A DNA stretch of 64,000 bases from NCBI RefSeq assembly GCF_000296855.1, contig NZ_CAKC01000086.1:1-64000 (forward strand), given 5' to 3'. Every line of letters starts with the position of its first letter. The first letter of the stretch is position 1. The notes beneath the pieces are model-generated. The model saw nothing but the letters and a program-made list of their open reading frames with translations. It did not search any database and was not told the origin of the DNA. The stretch comes from Lactobacillus gigeriorum DSM 23908 = CRBIP 24.85 (lineage in GTDB: Bacteria; Bacillota; Bacilli; Lactobacillales; Lactobacillaceae). Shown here in pieces: positions 51,920 through 61,125 of this stretch. The translations under genes were made by a program, and so were the position numbers.

Positions 51920-52759
51920 TTACTTTCTCTTTAATTCAATCGTGATCCGATAATCATCAGGATCATTATTTTCTTCCACTCTTACCTTAATTCCAGATTC
52001 TTTGGCTAATTTGATGGCCTGCTTGATTGTATTAATCTGAACTTTTAAGTCCTTAGGAATGCGGTTGACTACACGCTTCTTACGTTCTTTAATGGCAAGA
52101 TCTTTGGCTTTTCTTGCAAAATAGCCTTCGACGTCGACAGCAATCGCCTCAGTTTCTTTGACATTTAAATTATTAGCTAAAATTTCGTCCAAGACGCGTC
52201 CCTGATCTTTTTCACTTAAACCGACTAATGCTCGACCATGACGCGCCGTAATTTGCTTGCTAGCCAAATAAGACTGCACTTTGGGCGTTAATTTAAGCAA
52301 ACGCAGTTTATTAGCGACATAAGATTGTGACTTTCCTACTTCTTTCGCCAATTCAACTTGCGTTAAATTATTGAGCTGCATCAAGTTGCTATATGCTTGG
52401 GCTTCATCAATTGGATTAAGATCTTCCCGCTGTAAGTTTTCGATTAATGCCAGCGAAGCAGCTTGATCATCGCTCATATTATTGATAATTGCAGGAATTG
52501 TTTCCCAACCTAATGCTTGTGCCGCACGGAAACGTCTTTCACCTGCAATAATTTCATACTTTTCTGCCTTCTGTCTTACCACGATTGGCTGTAACAAGCC
52601 CTCTTTATTGAGTGTTTGTGCCAACTCATTAATTGATTCTTCAGAAAACTGTCTACGTGGCTGGTAAGGATTGGCAACTAGTTCACTTAATGGCAGATCA
52701 TGGATCTGCTTTTCTTTAGGCAATTCATCACGATGTTTATTAAATGAAAAAAAAGCCAT
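51920..52759 (-). CDS. noc: Nucleoid occlusion protein Noc (second ParB-like protein)
   Basis: ParB-family protein of 279 residues: N-P-Y-Q-P-R-R-Q-F, G-E-R-R-F-R-A-A and a helix-turn-helix (L-T-Q-V-E-L-A-K-E-V-G-K-S-Q-S-Y-V-A-N-K). Its N-terminus (MAFFSFNKHRDELPKEKQ) could be the short amphipathic membrane-targeting helix of Noc. Its place upstream of soj and after rsmG matches B. subtilis noc. It would block septation over the nucleoid. Confidence 0.88.
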   Translation of the reverse strand: MAFFSFNKHRDELPKEKQIHDLPLSELVANPYQPRRQFSEESINELAQTLNKEGLLQPIVVRQKAEKYEIIAGERRFRAAQALGWETIPAIINNMSDDQAASLALIENLQREDLNPIDEAQAYSNLMQLNNLTQVELAKEVGKSQSYVANKLRLLKLTPKVQSYLASKQITARHGRALVGLSEKDQGRVLDEILANNLNVKETEAIAVDVEGYFARKAKDLAIKERKKRVVNRIPKDLKVQINTIKQAIKLAKESGIKVRVEENNDPDDYRITIELKRK

Positions 52760-52774
52760 CTTTCTGCTCCTTTA

Positions 52775-53497
52775 CTATTGGATAGGTTTACGCCGGGGCA
52801 TTCCAGCTTGTCTAGGATACTTCTTTGGCGTGGCCTTGACTTTCTTGACCACCACAATACTACGCTCTTCATCACTATCGGGTAAAGTCAACTCTTTTGC
52901 ACTCTCCAGCTGACCACCTAAAACTTGAATTGCCTTTTGGCTATCATCAAGCTCTTCTTGTGCCTTTGGTCCTTTTAAAGCCACGAAGAAGCCACCTGTT
53001 TGTACTAATGGCAGACAATATTCGCTCAAAACCGTCATGTTAGCTACAGCTCTAGCAGTAACAATTTCAAATTTTTCGCGATAAAGTTGATTTTGGCCAA
53101 CATCTTCTGCTCTTCCATGTACTAACTCAACATCGCTTAACCCTAGTTCTTGACTAAGATTTTTCAAAAAAGTTAATCTCTTAGCTAACGAATCGACAAT
53201 CGTAATTTTCAAATCAGGGCAAAGGATTTTTAGCGGAATTGAGGGAAAACCTGCTCCCGCACCAACATCACAAATTCTTGCTCCCTCGGTAAATAAAGAA
53301 GCAACCGTTATTAAGGGCGTTATGCTATCAAAAAAGTGCTTCAAATAAACTTCATTTTGATCCGTAATCCGAGTCAAATTGACGTTTTTATTAGTCTCCA
53401 CCAAAAGGGTGAAGTATTGGGCAAATTGCTTTGTTTGCTCTTCAGATATAGCAATATTATGCTTATTTAATTCGTTTACAAATTCTTCTGGATTCAT
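52775..53497 (-). CDS. rsmG: 16S rRNA (guanine527-N7)-methyltransferase RsmG
   Basis: SAM-dependent methyltransferase of 240 residues (formerly GidB). The SAM-binding motif is [13 protein letters not shown] (about 75-87) and the T-A-R-A-V-A-N-M motif lies near 147. It methylates G527 of 16S rRNA; loss gives low-level streptomycin resistance in other bacteria. Start is ATG 53497 with GGGTGAGAG close upstream. First gene of the rsmG-noc-soj-parB run. Confidence 0.94.
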   Translation of the reverse strand: MNPEEFVNELNKHNIAISEEQTKQFAQYFTLLVETNKNVNLTRITDQNEVYLKHFFDSITPLITVASLFTEGARICDVGAGAGFPSIPLKILCPDLKITIVDSLAKRLTFLKNLSQELGLSDVELVHGRAEDVGQNQLYREKFEIVTARAVANMTVLSEYCLPLVQTGGFFVALKGPKAQEELDDSQKAIQVLGGQLESAKELTLPDSDEERSIVVVKKVKATPKKYPRQAGMPRRKPIQ

Positions 53498-53506
53498 CTC
53501 TCACCC

Positions 53507-53523
53507 GTGAAACCGTGTTTCAC
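53507..53523. promoter_or_regulatory. Inverted repeat upstream of rsmG
   Basis: GTGAAAC-CGT-GTTTCAC, a perfect 7-3-7 inverted repeat 10 bp before the rsmG start. It uses the same half-elements as parS (GTTTCAC and GTGAAAC) but in inverted order, so it is not a parS site. Confidence 0.35.
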
Positions 53524-53655
53524 ACTTTCTAATTCTACGCCAAATACAGCATTAGTAAAGTACATCATCCCTTCAATTATGAAGTATTTTAGCCCAATCG
53601 TCAAAGACTAGATTAGGAAAAAATACGGTATAATATTGGAAAGGAGAAAAAACTT

Positions 53656-54192
53656 ATGATCGTAACTTTGATTGTTTTATGTTACTTAGCTTTACAAGCT
53701 TATAAAGGATATCAAACAGGTTTCACCCGTTATATCGTCAACTTGATTTTCGGTGCCATTGTCTTTATTACCGCAATTTTTCTACAAAATCCGTTAGGTA
53801 ATTGGTTATATTTAGAATTTACTGGTCACCAAGTTCAAACTAATTTAACAGTAGAAACCAATCTGATGCTGTATCGCTTTTTAGCCTTCTTTATTGTTCT
53901 CTTTATTGGACGCATGATCGTTAAGATTTTCAAAAGCTGGATGCCAAGCAAAAATCCTCATGCGACTAATCTTGGTTCTATCTTAGATAGTGTTCTAGGG
54001 GCAGCAGCATCGTTAATTGCCGGCTACTTTTTTGTTTACGTAGTCTTATCAATGCTAAATGCATTGCAAAACCAGTGGTTTATCCAACAAACAATTGATT
54101 CTAGTTTGTTGCGCTTTATTATTTACGATACACCAGGTCTATCAAATGGAATTTTCAACAGCATTTTCAATATTTCTCGAACTGCTGCTTAA
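53656..54192 (+). CDS. CvpA family membrane protein
   Basis: Protein of 178 residues with four helices (about 1-18, 26-48, 74-98, 112-140) and the CvpA N-terminal pattern A-Y-K-G-Y-Q-T-G-F-T-R-Y. CvpA-like proteins are implicated in envelope homeostasis and colicin V production in E. coli. Strong AAAGGAGAA site. Monocistronic and convergent with apbE. Confidence 0.8.
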   Translation: MIVTLIVLCYLALQAYKGYQTGFTRYIVNLIFGAIVFITAIFLQNPLGNWLYLEFTGHQVQTNLTVETNLMLYRFLAFFIVLFIGRMIVKIFKSWMPSKNPHATNLGSILDSVLGAAASLIAGYFFVYVVLSMLNALQNQWFIQQTIDSSLLRFIIYDTPGLSNGIFNSIFNISRTAA

Positions 54193-54198
54193 CACAAA

Positions 54199-54240
54199 GA
54201 AAGATCAAGCCAATCTTTAATAATCGGTTTGATCTTTTTA
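54199..54240. terminator. Bidirectional terminator between cvpA and apbE
   Basis: AAAGATCAAGCC / GGTTTGATCTTTTT with a 14-nt loop. Confidence 0.7.
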
Positions 54241-54258
54241 TATGCCTCATTGATGATC

Positions 54259-55206
54259 CTAACGATCGCCAAAGTTGTCATACTCTACATGTTCATCTGC
54301 ATAGACAAAAACTGCGCCAATTCGGTTGACATTATCATGCCAACCAGGAATCGGATGTCCTGCAAAAAATAGTCGCTTACATTCAATTTCAGCATCAACT
54401 GACTTTTTAGTAAAAGTCGTTACCCCTGCTAGATCAGTTTGAACTGGATACCCAGTTCTTGGATCGATCAAGTGGTGATACTTTTTGCCATCAACTACTA
54501 AGTAGCGCTCATAAGTACCACTAGTTACCGCAGAACATTCTTGAACCATTACGGAAGTAATATTGCCCCCACGGCTTGCCTTAGGGTCTTGCACCCCAAT
54601 TGCCCAGTTACCACTGGGTCTTTTTGGCGAATCGCCTACGAGCAAAATATTACCCCCTAAGTTGATAATTCCTGACTTAACGCCACAAGCCAACCAATAA
54701 TCCTTGATGCGATCGGCAATCCAACCCTTAGCAATCCCACCAAGATCAAGCTCCATTCCCTTCTTGGTAAGGAAAACCGTTTGATCTTGATCATTAAGAG
54801 TTGCATTGGCTGGATCAATTAAAGCCATCTTCTCCTTAATTTGGTCATCAGTGGGAACATGAGCGCCTTTGAAACCAATATGCCACAATTTAACGACTGG
54901 TCCAATTAAAGCATTGAAGCCAAAGTTTTCACGACTCTTTTCAACAGCCAACTTAATTAAGCCGTAAGTACCAGGAGTTACCTGGACTGCTTCTTTACCA
55001 GCTGCATGATTTACATCCATCACTTCTGAAACATCTCGGTTAACTGTCAAAAGGTCCTCATAATGATCGATTAATTCAAATGACTTGTTAATTACATAAT
55101 CGTCCTTCATGCCATAGATCTGCAAGGTTATTGCTGTTCCTAAGGCATGATGATGACCAATTCGTTGTGTTAATGCTAGGTCTTTTATGATTGCTTTTTT
55201 ATCCAT
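54259..55206 (-). CDS. apbE: FAD:protein FMN transferase (ApbE), cytoplasmic form
   Basis: Protein of 315 residues. ApbE hallmarks are G-M-E-L-D-L-G-G-I-A-K-G-W-I-A-D (about 170-185), I-I-N-L-G-G-N-I (about 199-206) and H-L-I-D-P-R-T-G-Y-P (about 258-267). The enzyme splits FAD and joins FMN by a phosphodiester to Ser/Thr in D-x-x-(S/T)-G-A-(S/T). There is no signal peptide or lipobox, unlike exported ApbE proteins, so it should modify cytoplasmic targets. Two proteins in this window end with the target motif (the multicopper oxidase and lactate oxidase). It lies two bases after the tyrosine phosphatase gene, in an operon. Confidence 0.92.
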   Translation of the reverse strand: MDKKAIIKDLALTQRIGHHHALGTAITLQIYGMKDDYVINKSFELIDHYEDLLTVNRDVSEVMDVNHAAGKEAVQVTPGTYGLIKLAVEKSRENFGFNALIGPVVKLWHIGFKGAHVPTDDQIKEKMALIDPANATLNDQDQTVFLTKKGMELDLGGIAKGWIADRIKDYWLACGVKSGIINLGGNILLVGDSPKRPSGNWAIGVQDPKASRGGNITSVMVQECSAVTSGTYERYLVVDGKKYHHLIDPRTGYPVQTDLAGVTTFTKKSVDAEIECKRLFFAGHPIPGWHDNVNRIGAVFVYADEHVEYDNFGDR

Positions 55207-55208
55207 AA

Positions 55209-56003
55209 CTAGTTCTTTTCTAAATATAATTCTCTTAAAGTTGCCTTCAGTTCAGGAGTTACATCTAATTGTTCACTGATAAATTGATCAAGACCGCCAA
55301 ATTCTTGATCGATTGTAATTAAAGTCGTATCCAAAAATGCATCCATAACTGAGCCCAAAGTTCGCATATTTGCTCTAAAATTCAAGTTTTCGCCACGCTT
55401 AGCAAACATTTGATCGCGAGTTGCTCGATAATCTGTCAGAAGATAATTCGACCAGAGATAATCTTGACGAATCGTTTCCAAATCAACACCTAAAATATAA
55501 AGCAAAATCAAAGTCACGTAACCCGTGCGATCTTTTCCTTCAGAACAGTGATATAAGGTAGCACCTTCACGGGCATTGACCAAAAGTTCTAGAATCTTAT
55601 GCATAGAGTGTTGCGCATGCTCTTTTAGAACGTAATCTCGGTAACGATTGCACATCATTTTAAAGCCAGCATATTGATCCTTGCGGTACAAGGCAAAAGC
55701 AGCTTCGATATCATTAGTTCCTCCTGAAGTGTTGTCTTCAGTGGAAACAGAATAATCATAATGTTTCGTATGCGCAATTGGATCATCTGGGTAAGTCTTA
55801 CGTTCTAATGGTGAACGCAAATCGATAATCGTATGCAAGCCATATTGTTGCAGTGCATTTTTATCTTCGCTTGAAAGATCATGAATCTTGCCTGATCGAA
55901 TTAAGCGGTGGCGTTTGATTTTTCGTCCATCTGCGCCAATATAGCCACCTAAATCGCGTGGATTGCGAACTGTACTAAGTGGTAAAACAATTGGTTGATT
56001 CAT
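55209..56003 (-). CDS. Tyrosine-protein phosphatase (DSP/LipA-like)
   Basis: Protein of 264 residues with the C-x5-R active site H-C-S-E-G-K-D-R-T-G (Cys about 169) and upstream T-I-I-D-L-R-S-P-L-E-R, as in the LipA/Tyr_phosphatase3 family. These can dephosphorylate phosphotyrosine or phosphoinositides; the physiological substrate is unknown. Start is ATG 56003 behind AAAGGGG; the longer frame from 56063 begins inside a terminator. It precedes apbE by two bases. Confidence 0.85.
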   Translation of the reverse strand: MNQPIVLPLSTVRNPRDLGGYIGADGRKIKRHRLIRSGKIHDLSSEDKNALQQYGLHTIIDLRSPLERKTYPDDPIAHTKHYDYSVSTEDNTSGGTNDIEAAFALYRKDQYAGFKMMCNRYRDYVLKEHAQHSMHKILELLVNAREGATLYHCSEGKDRTGYVTLILLYILGVDLETIRQDYLWSNYLLTDYRATRDQMFAKRGENLNFRANMRTLGSVMDAFLDTTLITIDQEFGGLDQFISEQLDVTPELKATLRELYLEKN

Positions 56004-56025
56004 TAACTGGATCCCCTTTAAACAT

Positions 56026-56058
56026 AATAAAAAAAGTCCAAGACAAAAGGTCTTAGAC
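56026..56058 (-). terminator. Terminator of the FMN-reductase pair
   Basis: Minus-strand AGTCTAAGAC / GTCTTGGACT with a TTTT-containing loop and a run of seven T. Confidence 0.75.
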
Positions 56059-56094
56059 TCCATTTTACAACTGAATTAGAACAACACGCAAAAA

Positions 56095-56647
56095 TTATTT
56101 CTTAGTTTGTTCCACAAATGCGAGGAAATTATCCATCATCGCATCCAATTGCTTGACATAAGCTTCATTAGTCAATTCGTGACTTTCTTTGTCAAAGTTG
56201 CCAGCAGCTCCACTGATTAAAACTTCGTTTCCTGGCAAAACATTGGCAGTCATATCAGGTGACAACAAAATTTCTCTTGCTTCTTCTTGAGCTCTTGATG
56301 CACCTTGAATTCCGTAAGAAGTACCAACGACTGCAACTGGCTTCATCTTCATTACGTCAGGACCAGCATGTGATCCCAACCATTCCAAAGCGCTCTTAAG
56401 CGCAGCAGGAATACCGTGGTCATATTCTGGCGTGGTTAAAATCACACCATCAGCAGCTTTAACATCTTCGATCCACTTCTTGGTTACTTCATCTGCTTCT
56501 TCAGATCTTGAAAATGGCTTTAATTCGTTAATTTCTTTTGACTTCAATTTCAGCCTTTTCGCCGTAGCGCTTAGCGATAAACTGTGCTAAAAAACGATTG
56601 TATGAAAATGGTGCATTAGTACCAACAACTGCTAATAATTTCATCAT
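56095..56647 (-). pseudogene. NAD(P)H-dependent FMN reductase-like protein, frameshifted
   Basis: Flavodoxin-fold reductase of about 183 codons in two frames. Frame 1 (ATG 56647) encodes MMKLLAVVGTNAPFSYNRF and continues to about residue 36, ending soon in a stop. The rest, K-E-I-N-E-L-K-P-F then T-T-P-E-Y-D-H-G-I-P-A-A-L-K-S-A-L-E-W and G-T-S-Y-G-I-Q-G-A, is in another frame. One extra A in an A4 run (plus strand 56536-56539, TTTT) explains the break. The restored protein would be a paralogue of its upstream neighbour, using NAD(P)H and FMN. Sequencing error, a real pseudogene or slippage are all possible. The ribosome-binding site (AGGGGTG) is intact. Confidence 0.75.
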
Positions 56648-56654
56648 GACACCC

Positions 56655-57194
56655 CTATTTCGTAACCTGTGCGTACCATTCATCAACTTCATCGAAGAAG
56701 TGACCTAAGAATTTAACTGTACCTTCATCTACGAGATCACCATTTTCGTCGAATTGCTTTGGTGCAAATCCCATCATGAATTCATCGCCTTCAAACAACT
56801 TAGCACTGAAACCTGGTGCAGTCATAATACTCTTTAAACGAGTTTGTGAACGAGCAGCACCTTGAGGCATAGGTGAGGTTGAAACGATAACTACTGGCTT
56901 ACCCTTAAATGGGTGAGTAGCGCTTGACAACCATTCAAGGGCACTCTTAAGCGAGCTAGCTACTGAGTGTTGTTGTTCAGGGCTAGCGATCAAAACCATA
57001 TCGGCAGCTTCAATCTTTTGACTTAAAGCTAAGACGCTTTCCGGTGCTTCTACCCCTTCACAAAACATTGGCAATCCTTTAACGGTTGCAATTTCAAAAT
57101 CATATTTATCGGCAAAATGCTTGGCAATGTATCTCAATAAGCCCATGTTAAATGATCTGTCAGCATTTGAACCGGAGATTGCTAAAACTTTCAT
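56655..57194 (-). CDS. NAD(P)H-dependent FMN reductase-like flavoprotein
   Basis: Flavodoxin-fold protein of 179 residues of the FMN_red family. The FMN phosphate loop is G-S-N-A-D-R-S-F-N (about 8-16). [18 protein letters not shown] (about 73-90) and [12 protein letters not shown] (about 105-116) are also present. The usual P-E-Y-N motif is P-E-Q-Q here. It may reduce free or protein-bound flavin, quinones or azo compounds with NAD(P)H. Start is ATG 57194 with AGGTGG. First of two tandem paralogues, downstream of a divergent-type TetR gene on the same strand and near apbE. Confidence 0.82.
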   Translation of the reverse strand: MKVLAISGSNADRSFNMGLLRYIAKHFADKYDFEIATVKGLPMFCEGVEAPESVLALSQKIEAADMVLIASPEQQHSVASSLKSALEWLSSATHPFKGKPVVIVSTSPMPQGAARSQTRLKSIMTAPGFSAKLFEGDEFMMGFAPKQFDENGDLVDEGTVKFLGHFFDEVDEWYAQVTK

Positions 57195-57272
57195 AATAAC
57201 CACCTTTCATTTTTACACAGTACTATTATATACTTTTAGCTTCGCTAATGTTACCGCTTAATTAATCAAACA

Positions 57273-57869
57273 CTAGTCTTCTACAGCCAATGGATTATTC
57301 TTGTTATCTAACGCATAATCATCATTCACCATTGCTTCGTGAACTTGAGCATTCAAAACATTAACAATCTGTTCCTGACTAAAACTAGCAATTTGATTAA
57401 CAATCAAGGCAGCCATTCCAATTGTAGTAATCCAGTTAACAGTAACGATCTGTTCAATCTTTTTCTGATCGAAATCAGCATCTGGAAATTGGAGCTGCAA
57501 TTTTTCAATTCCTAACTCTTTAAGAGCTTTGGCAATAACTTTGCTTCCGAACTTACCATCGACAAACATTGCCTTAAACAACTTGGTGTGTTTTTCAGCA
57601 TAAGTAATATATGAAAGATCTAAGTCAATTAATGGTTGTCCTGTAAACTCCTTTTGTAGAATGTCTTCTTGAAGATCTTTAGAGATTCGATTCAAGACTT
57701 CATTCTTGATTTCTTCCATATTTTCAAATTCAAGATACAATGGTTGCGTTGAAAAATGTCCCATCTTCGCAATACTACGCGCAGTCATCCCATCCATACC
57801 GCTTGTAATGGCCATCTTATAAGCAACCTCTAAGATTTTCTCTCTACTAATTTCTTTTTTTCTAGCCAT
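57273..57869 (-). CDS. TetR-family transcriptional regulator
   Basis: Protein of 198 residues: N-terminal helix-turn-helix (about 5-50; I-L-E-V-A-Y-K-M-A-I-T-S-G-M-D-G-M-T-A-R) and a helical ligand domain. Start is ATG 57869 with GGAGAAG upstream. Its gene is on the same strand 78 bp before the FMN-reductase pair, making that pair a plausible target. Ligand unknown. Confidence 0.8.
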   Translation of the reverse strand: MARKKEISREKILEVAYKMAITSGMDGMTARSIAKMGHFSTQPLYLEFENMEEIKNEVLNRISKDLQEDILQKEFTGQPLIDLDLSYITYAEKHTKLFKAMFVDGKFGSKVIAKALKELGIEKLQLQFPDADFDQKKIEQIVTVNWITTIGMAALIVNQIASFSQEQIVNVLNAQVHEAMVNDDYALDNKNNPLAVED

Positions 57870-58002
57870 TGCACATCTTCTCCACAAATAAAATATTATT
57901 CGCTAAACTGTTATTTATCTATCATCCAATATATTAGCCTGGTTAAATAACAATTACAAGTTTTTAAACTATAATTTTTATTGCGTATATGTACATTTAA
58001 TC

Positions 58003-58203
58003 TTACTTGTCGAGTCCTTCATAATAATTATTTACCATTTCAATAACTTGATCTTTAGTTACCCCTTGGTTTACGGCATATGAGAAAAAGGCTGCTGACA
58101 GGATATAACCACGTTCTTTTTCATCATTTAAGTTATCTGAAAATTGAATGTTTAATTGACCTTGATTTAGGTCGGCATCGATTCTAATTCGCTTTTTTTC
58201 CAT
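58003..58203 (-). CDS. Small hypothetical protein
   Basis: Protein of 66 residues, soluble and acidic, with predicted beta strand then helices (A-D-L-N-Q-G-Q-L-N-I-Q-F-S and T-K-D-Q-V-I-E-M-V-N-N-Y-Y). Good ribosome-binding site (GGGAGAAA). No recognised family. Divergent from the dipeptidase gene. Confidence 0.6.
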   Translation of the reverse strand: MEKKRIRIDADLNQGQLNIQFSDNLNDEKERGYILSAAFFSYAVNQGVTKDQVIEMVNNYYEGLDK

Positions 58204-58341
58204 CTTTTTTCTCCCACTATATTAAAATCACAGTTAAACAAATTGTTTTAGAATACAGTACACGTTAAAATTATTAGTGATATCTTTATTCTAACAAATT
58301 TTTTCAATTAAAAACGTTTTTTTACTAAGAAAGGTTAATCA

Positions 58342-59748
58342 ATGACAAAAATTTCTCGATCATCATGTACTTCAATTTTAATTGGTAAAGCTGCTTCACT
58401 TACCGGAAGCGTAATTATCGGCCGTAACGAAGACGCCAAGACTGCTTGGCCTAAGCATCTTGCCTTCAATCAACACGAAGGAGTTGCAGACAATCACTTT
58501 AAATCAAAAGCTAATAAATTTGAACTTGATTTGCCCACTACTAAATTTGCTTATTCATCAACTCCTGAATGGACAGACAAGTATGGTCTTTTTGAAGAAG
58601 ATGGCATTAATGAATATCATGTGGCAATGAGTGCTACCGAAAGCGCCTATAGTAACGAACGCGTATTAGCGGTTGATCCTTTTGACGAAGACAAGGGAAT
58701 TCTTGAAGAGGCCATGATCACGGTTGTACTTCCTTACATTAAAACCGCTCGTGAAGGCGTTAAACGTTTAGGAAAAATCGTTGAAGAACATGGAGCAGCT
58801 GAAGCTGACGGAATGCTATTTGCGGATCGTGATGAAGCTTGGTACATGGAAATCGGTTCTGGACACCACTGGGTAGCTATGCGCATCCCTGATGACTCTT
58901 ATGCCGTTGTTGCCAACCAACTTTCCATTCAAGAAATTGACTTTGACAGCGATAGCTTTCTTTTTTCAACTGGAATTCAAGAATTTGTAAAGCAAAATCA
59001 ACTTTGGCCTGAAGACAAAGCTTTTAACTTTAGAGAAATCTTTGGTACTCAATCAGATAGCGATTTACACTACAACACTCCTCGAGTTTGGATGGGACAA
59101 AAATTATTGACGCCATCTGTAGCACAAGAAGCTCAAAGTTTTGAACTACCATTTATTCGTAAACCTGATCGTCCAATTTCAATTCAAGCTGCCCAAGGTG
59201 TTTTAACCAACCACTATCAAAATACGCCATATGATTTAACTAATCCAAAGAACCGTGCTAATGCAACGTTCAGACCAATTGGAGTCGCTACTACGCAAGA
59301 ATCTCACTTGTTAGAATTAAATGGCGACAGAATGTATCACTGGCTAGCAATGGGCATCGGTGGTCAAAGCGTTTATATTCCTTTCTTTCCACAAGGAACG
59401 ATCGTTCCCACTATGTATAAATATGGTAAGGAAACCTACTCCCCAAATTCAGCTTACTGGGTATTTAAACTTGCCAGCACTTTGGTTGATCGTGATTGGG
59501 GTAAATACGGTAGGCTTTTGGCTAACGTACAGACCCAAGCTAGACAAAAAGTTACCAAAATCCGTCATGAAGCCGATCTAGCTTTAGAAAAAGCTGAGTC
59601 TGAAGAAAAGCAATTGGAAATCGTTAATGAAGCTAACAAGGCCATGGCCAACAGCGCAATTAAACTTTTCCAAGATTTAAATGCACAGTTAATCACGATG
59701 CAGACTGCCGACTCACCATTGAAATTCCAAATGGATCCTAATTTATAA
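58342..59748 (+). CDS. pepD: C69-family dipeptidase (PepD)
   Basis: N-terminal nucleophile hydrolase of 468 residues. The predicted nucleophile is Cys9 (S-S-C-T-S-I-L-I-G-K), with G-S-V-I-I-G-R-N-E-D and W-Y-M-E-I-G-S-G-H-H-W-V-A as family motifs. It hydrolyses a range of dipeptides in the cytoplasm. A short propeptide of eight residues would be removed to expose Cys9. ATG with AAAGGTT upstream. Monocistronic. Confidence 0.9.
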   Translation: MTKISRSSCTSILIGKAASLTGSVIIGRNEDAKTAWPKHLAFNQHEGVADNHFKSKANKFELDLPTTKFAYSSTPEWTDKYGLFEEDGINEYHVAMSATESAYSNERVLAVDPFDEDKGILEEAMITVVLPYIKTAREGVKRLGKIVEEHGAAEADGMLFADRDEAWYMEIGSGHHWVAMRIPDDSYAVVANQLSIQEIDFDSDSFLFSTGIQEFVKQNQLWPEDKAFNFREIFGTQSDSDLHYNTPRVWMGQKLLTPSVAQEAQSFELPFIRKPDRPISIQAAQGVLTNHYQNTPYDLTNPKNRANATFRPIGVATTQESHLLELNGDRMYHWLAMGIGGQSVYIPFFPQGTIVPTMYKYGKETYSPNSAYWVFKLASTLVDRDWGKYGRLLANVQTQARQKVTKIRHEADLALEKAESEEKQLEIVNEANKAMANSAIKLFQDLNAQLITMQTADSPLKFQMDPNL

Positions 59749-59751
59749 TCA

Positions 59752-59800
59752 AAATACCCGATTCAATGTCACAAACATAATTGAATCGGGTATTTGTTTA
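59752..59800. terminator. Bidirectional terminator after pepD
   Basis: Perfect 16-bp repeat AAATACCCGATTCAAT with a 12-nt loop. Confidence 0.85.
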
Positions 59801-59816
59801 TTTTTTCACTCAAAAA

Positions 59817-60506
59817 CTATAAATCAGGTTCTGGCGGATCTGTAATTAATCGGGCAGACAAGCCCTCATTATCAAGCAATTCAGCAACATATTTTTGTTG
59901 CTGTTCCGTCATGTTATAAAAAGTTACCAACAGTGAGTCAGTTGCTTCCAATAAAAATTGGCAATAATATTCATCCGTGAATAAAATCTCGATAGTTCCT
60001 GATCCATCTACCATTGCCTTTTTAAATAATTCTTCCACTTCTTCCATGCTTATATCTTCGCTCAGCTTAGTATAAGGCACCATTGGATCATCTATTGGTC
60101 CAATAGGGGCATCATCTGAGTGATAATAAATTTCGTAGTTAAATTTTCCCATTAACAAAAATGCAATGAAGGTAATCTTTTCGGCAAGTTTTGGTGCATA
60201 TCTTCTTTCAATGTATTCTTGAATTTTGTTATCATCAGGATAACCATCAACACCTAAAATCACTCTATATTGTTGGGTATGTGACCAAAGATAGGCAAGT
60301 AACCCATTCTTTTTAGTCCATTCCACTGTATTCAGATGCAATTCTTTTTTATCATCAGGATACCCTGTGGTTCGCTCGATAATATGGCCAGTATTTGGCT
60401 CTTGGCGCGTTTGACCATTTACTCTTTTGGTAAATTTACTAAGATCAAGATGATCCTCATCCTTCAAAAGGCTATCGGGGATTTGATGCTCTTCATTTTC
60501 TACCAT
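59817..60506 (-). CDS. Hypothetical acidic protein with duplicated GYPDD motif
   Basis: Protein of 229 residues, strongly acidic, no membrane segment or signal peptide. The motif G-Y-P-D-D-K-K and its near copy G-Y-P-D-D-N-K occur at about 47-54 and 87-94, suggesting a small internal repeat. The C-terminal part (about 140-225) is helical and acidic. Start is ATG 60506 with GAGAGGT upstream. I recognise no family. An immunity-type or phage-related role is possible from composition only. Confidence 0.55.
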   Translation of the reverse strand: MVENEEHQIPDSLLKDEDHLDLSKFTKRVNGQTRQEPNTGHIIERTTGYPDDKKELHLNTVEWTKKNGLLAYLWSHTQQYRVILGVDGYPDDNKIQEYIERRYAPKLAEKITFIAFLLMGKFNYEIYYHSDDAPIGPIDDPMVPYTKLSEDISMEEVEELFKKAMVDGSGTIEILFTDEYYCQFLLEATDSLLVTFYNMTEQQQKYVAELLDNEGLSARLITDPPEPDL

Positions 60507-60749
60507 ACTCTTACCTCTCGTACTATGTAAATTAAATCTTCCTACCTAATCGGCCTTGTTGATAATTGTTACAAATCATAATCATCCCTCCATGCAATAA
60601 ATATTTTGACAAAAATAATACTCGCTTTAGTCACTAAGTCAATAAAAAAGCTATCGCAGCAGAAAATTCTTCCTGCTTTTCTTCCCCCTATATAGGGTAA
60701 AATGTAACTGTAAAGTACATAGTTATAGGCTTGAAATCAGGTGGTACAT

Positions 60750-61061
60750 ATGGCCTTAAGTCCAATCATGTCAGGATTGCTAGTATTTGTTCACATAATC
60801 GTCGTAACTTATAGCAAGCAAATATTTAAGTTACTAAAAAAAGCACATTATGGAAAGGTTCCCTTAAAAGATAAACTTTTACTCTTTATCGGAGACCTAT
60901 TTTCAACCATTGTCGTACTAATAGCAGTAATCAATCCTGCTTCAAATGCAGAAAGTAACTTCTCGCTTTCTATAAACCTTTTACCAATACCAATTGGTTT
61001 CATCATTATTTTAATGGTAATTATCACTCTAGAACTGTTCGTTAAGCGAGCAAACAAGTAA
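60750..61061 (+). CDS. Small three-helix membrane protein
   Basis: Protein of 103 residues with three hydrophobic segments (about 4-22, 46-64, 74-95) and a basic C-terminus (K-R-A-N-K). Start is ATG 60750 with AGGTGG five bases upstream; the in-frame GTG at 60741 lies within that site. Function unknown. Confidence 0.55.
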   Translation: MALSPIMSGLLVFVHIIVVTYSKQIFKLLKKAHYGKVPLKDKLLLFIGDLFSTIVVLIAVINPASNAESNFSLSINLLPIPIGFIIILMVIITLELFVKRANK

Positions 61062-61083
61062 GTATTATTGCTACTCACGCAAG

Positions 61084-61125
61084 GAGCCAAGCAACTCATT
61101 TTCAGAGCTACTTGGCTTTTACTTT
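61084..61125. terminator. Terminator between convergent genes
   Basis: Imperfect stem AGCCAAGCAACTC / GAGCTACTTGGCT with TTTT following on the plus strand. Confidence 0.55.
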
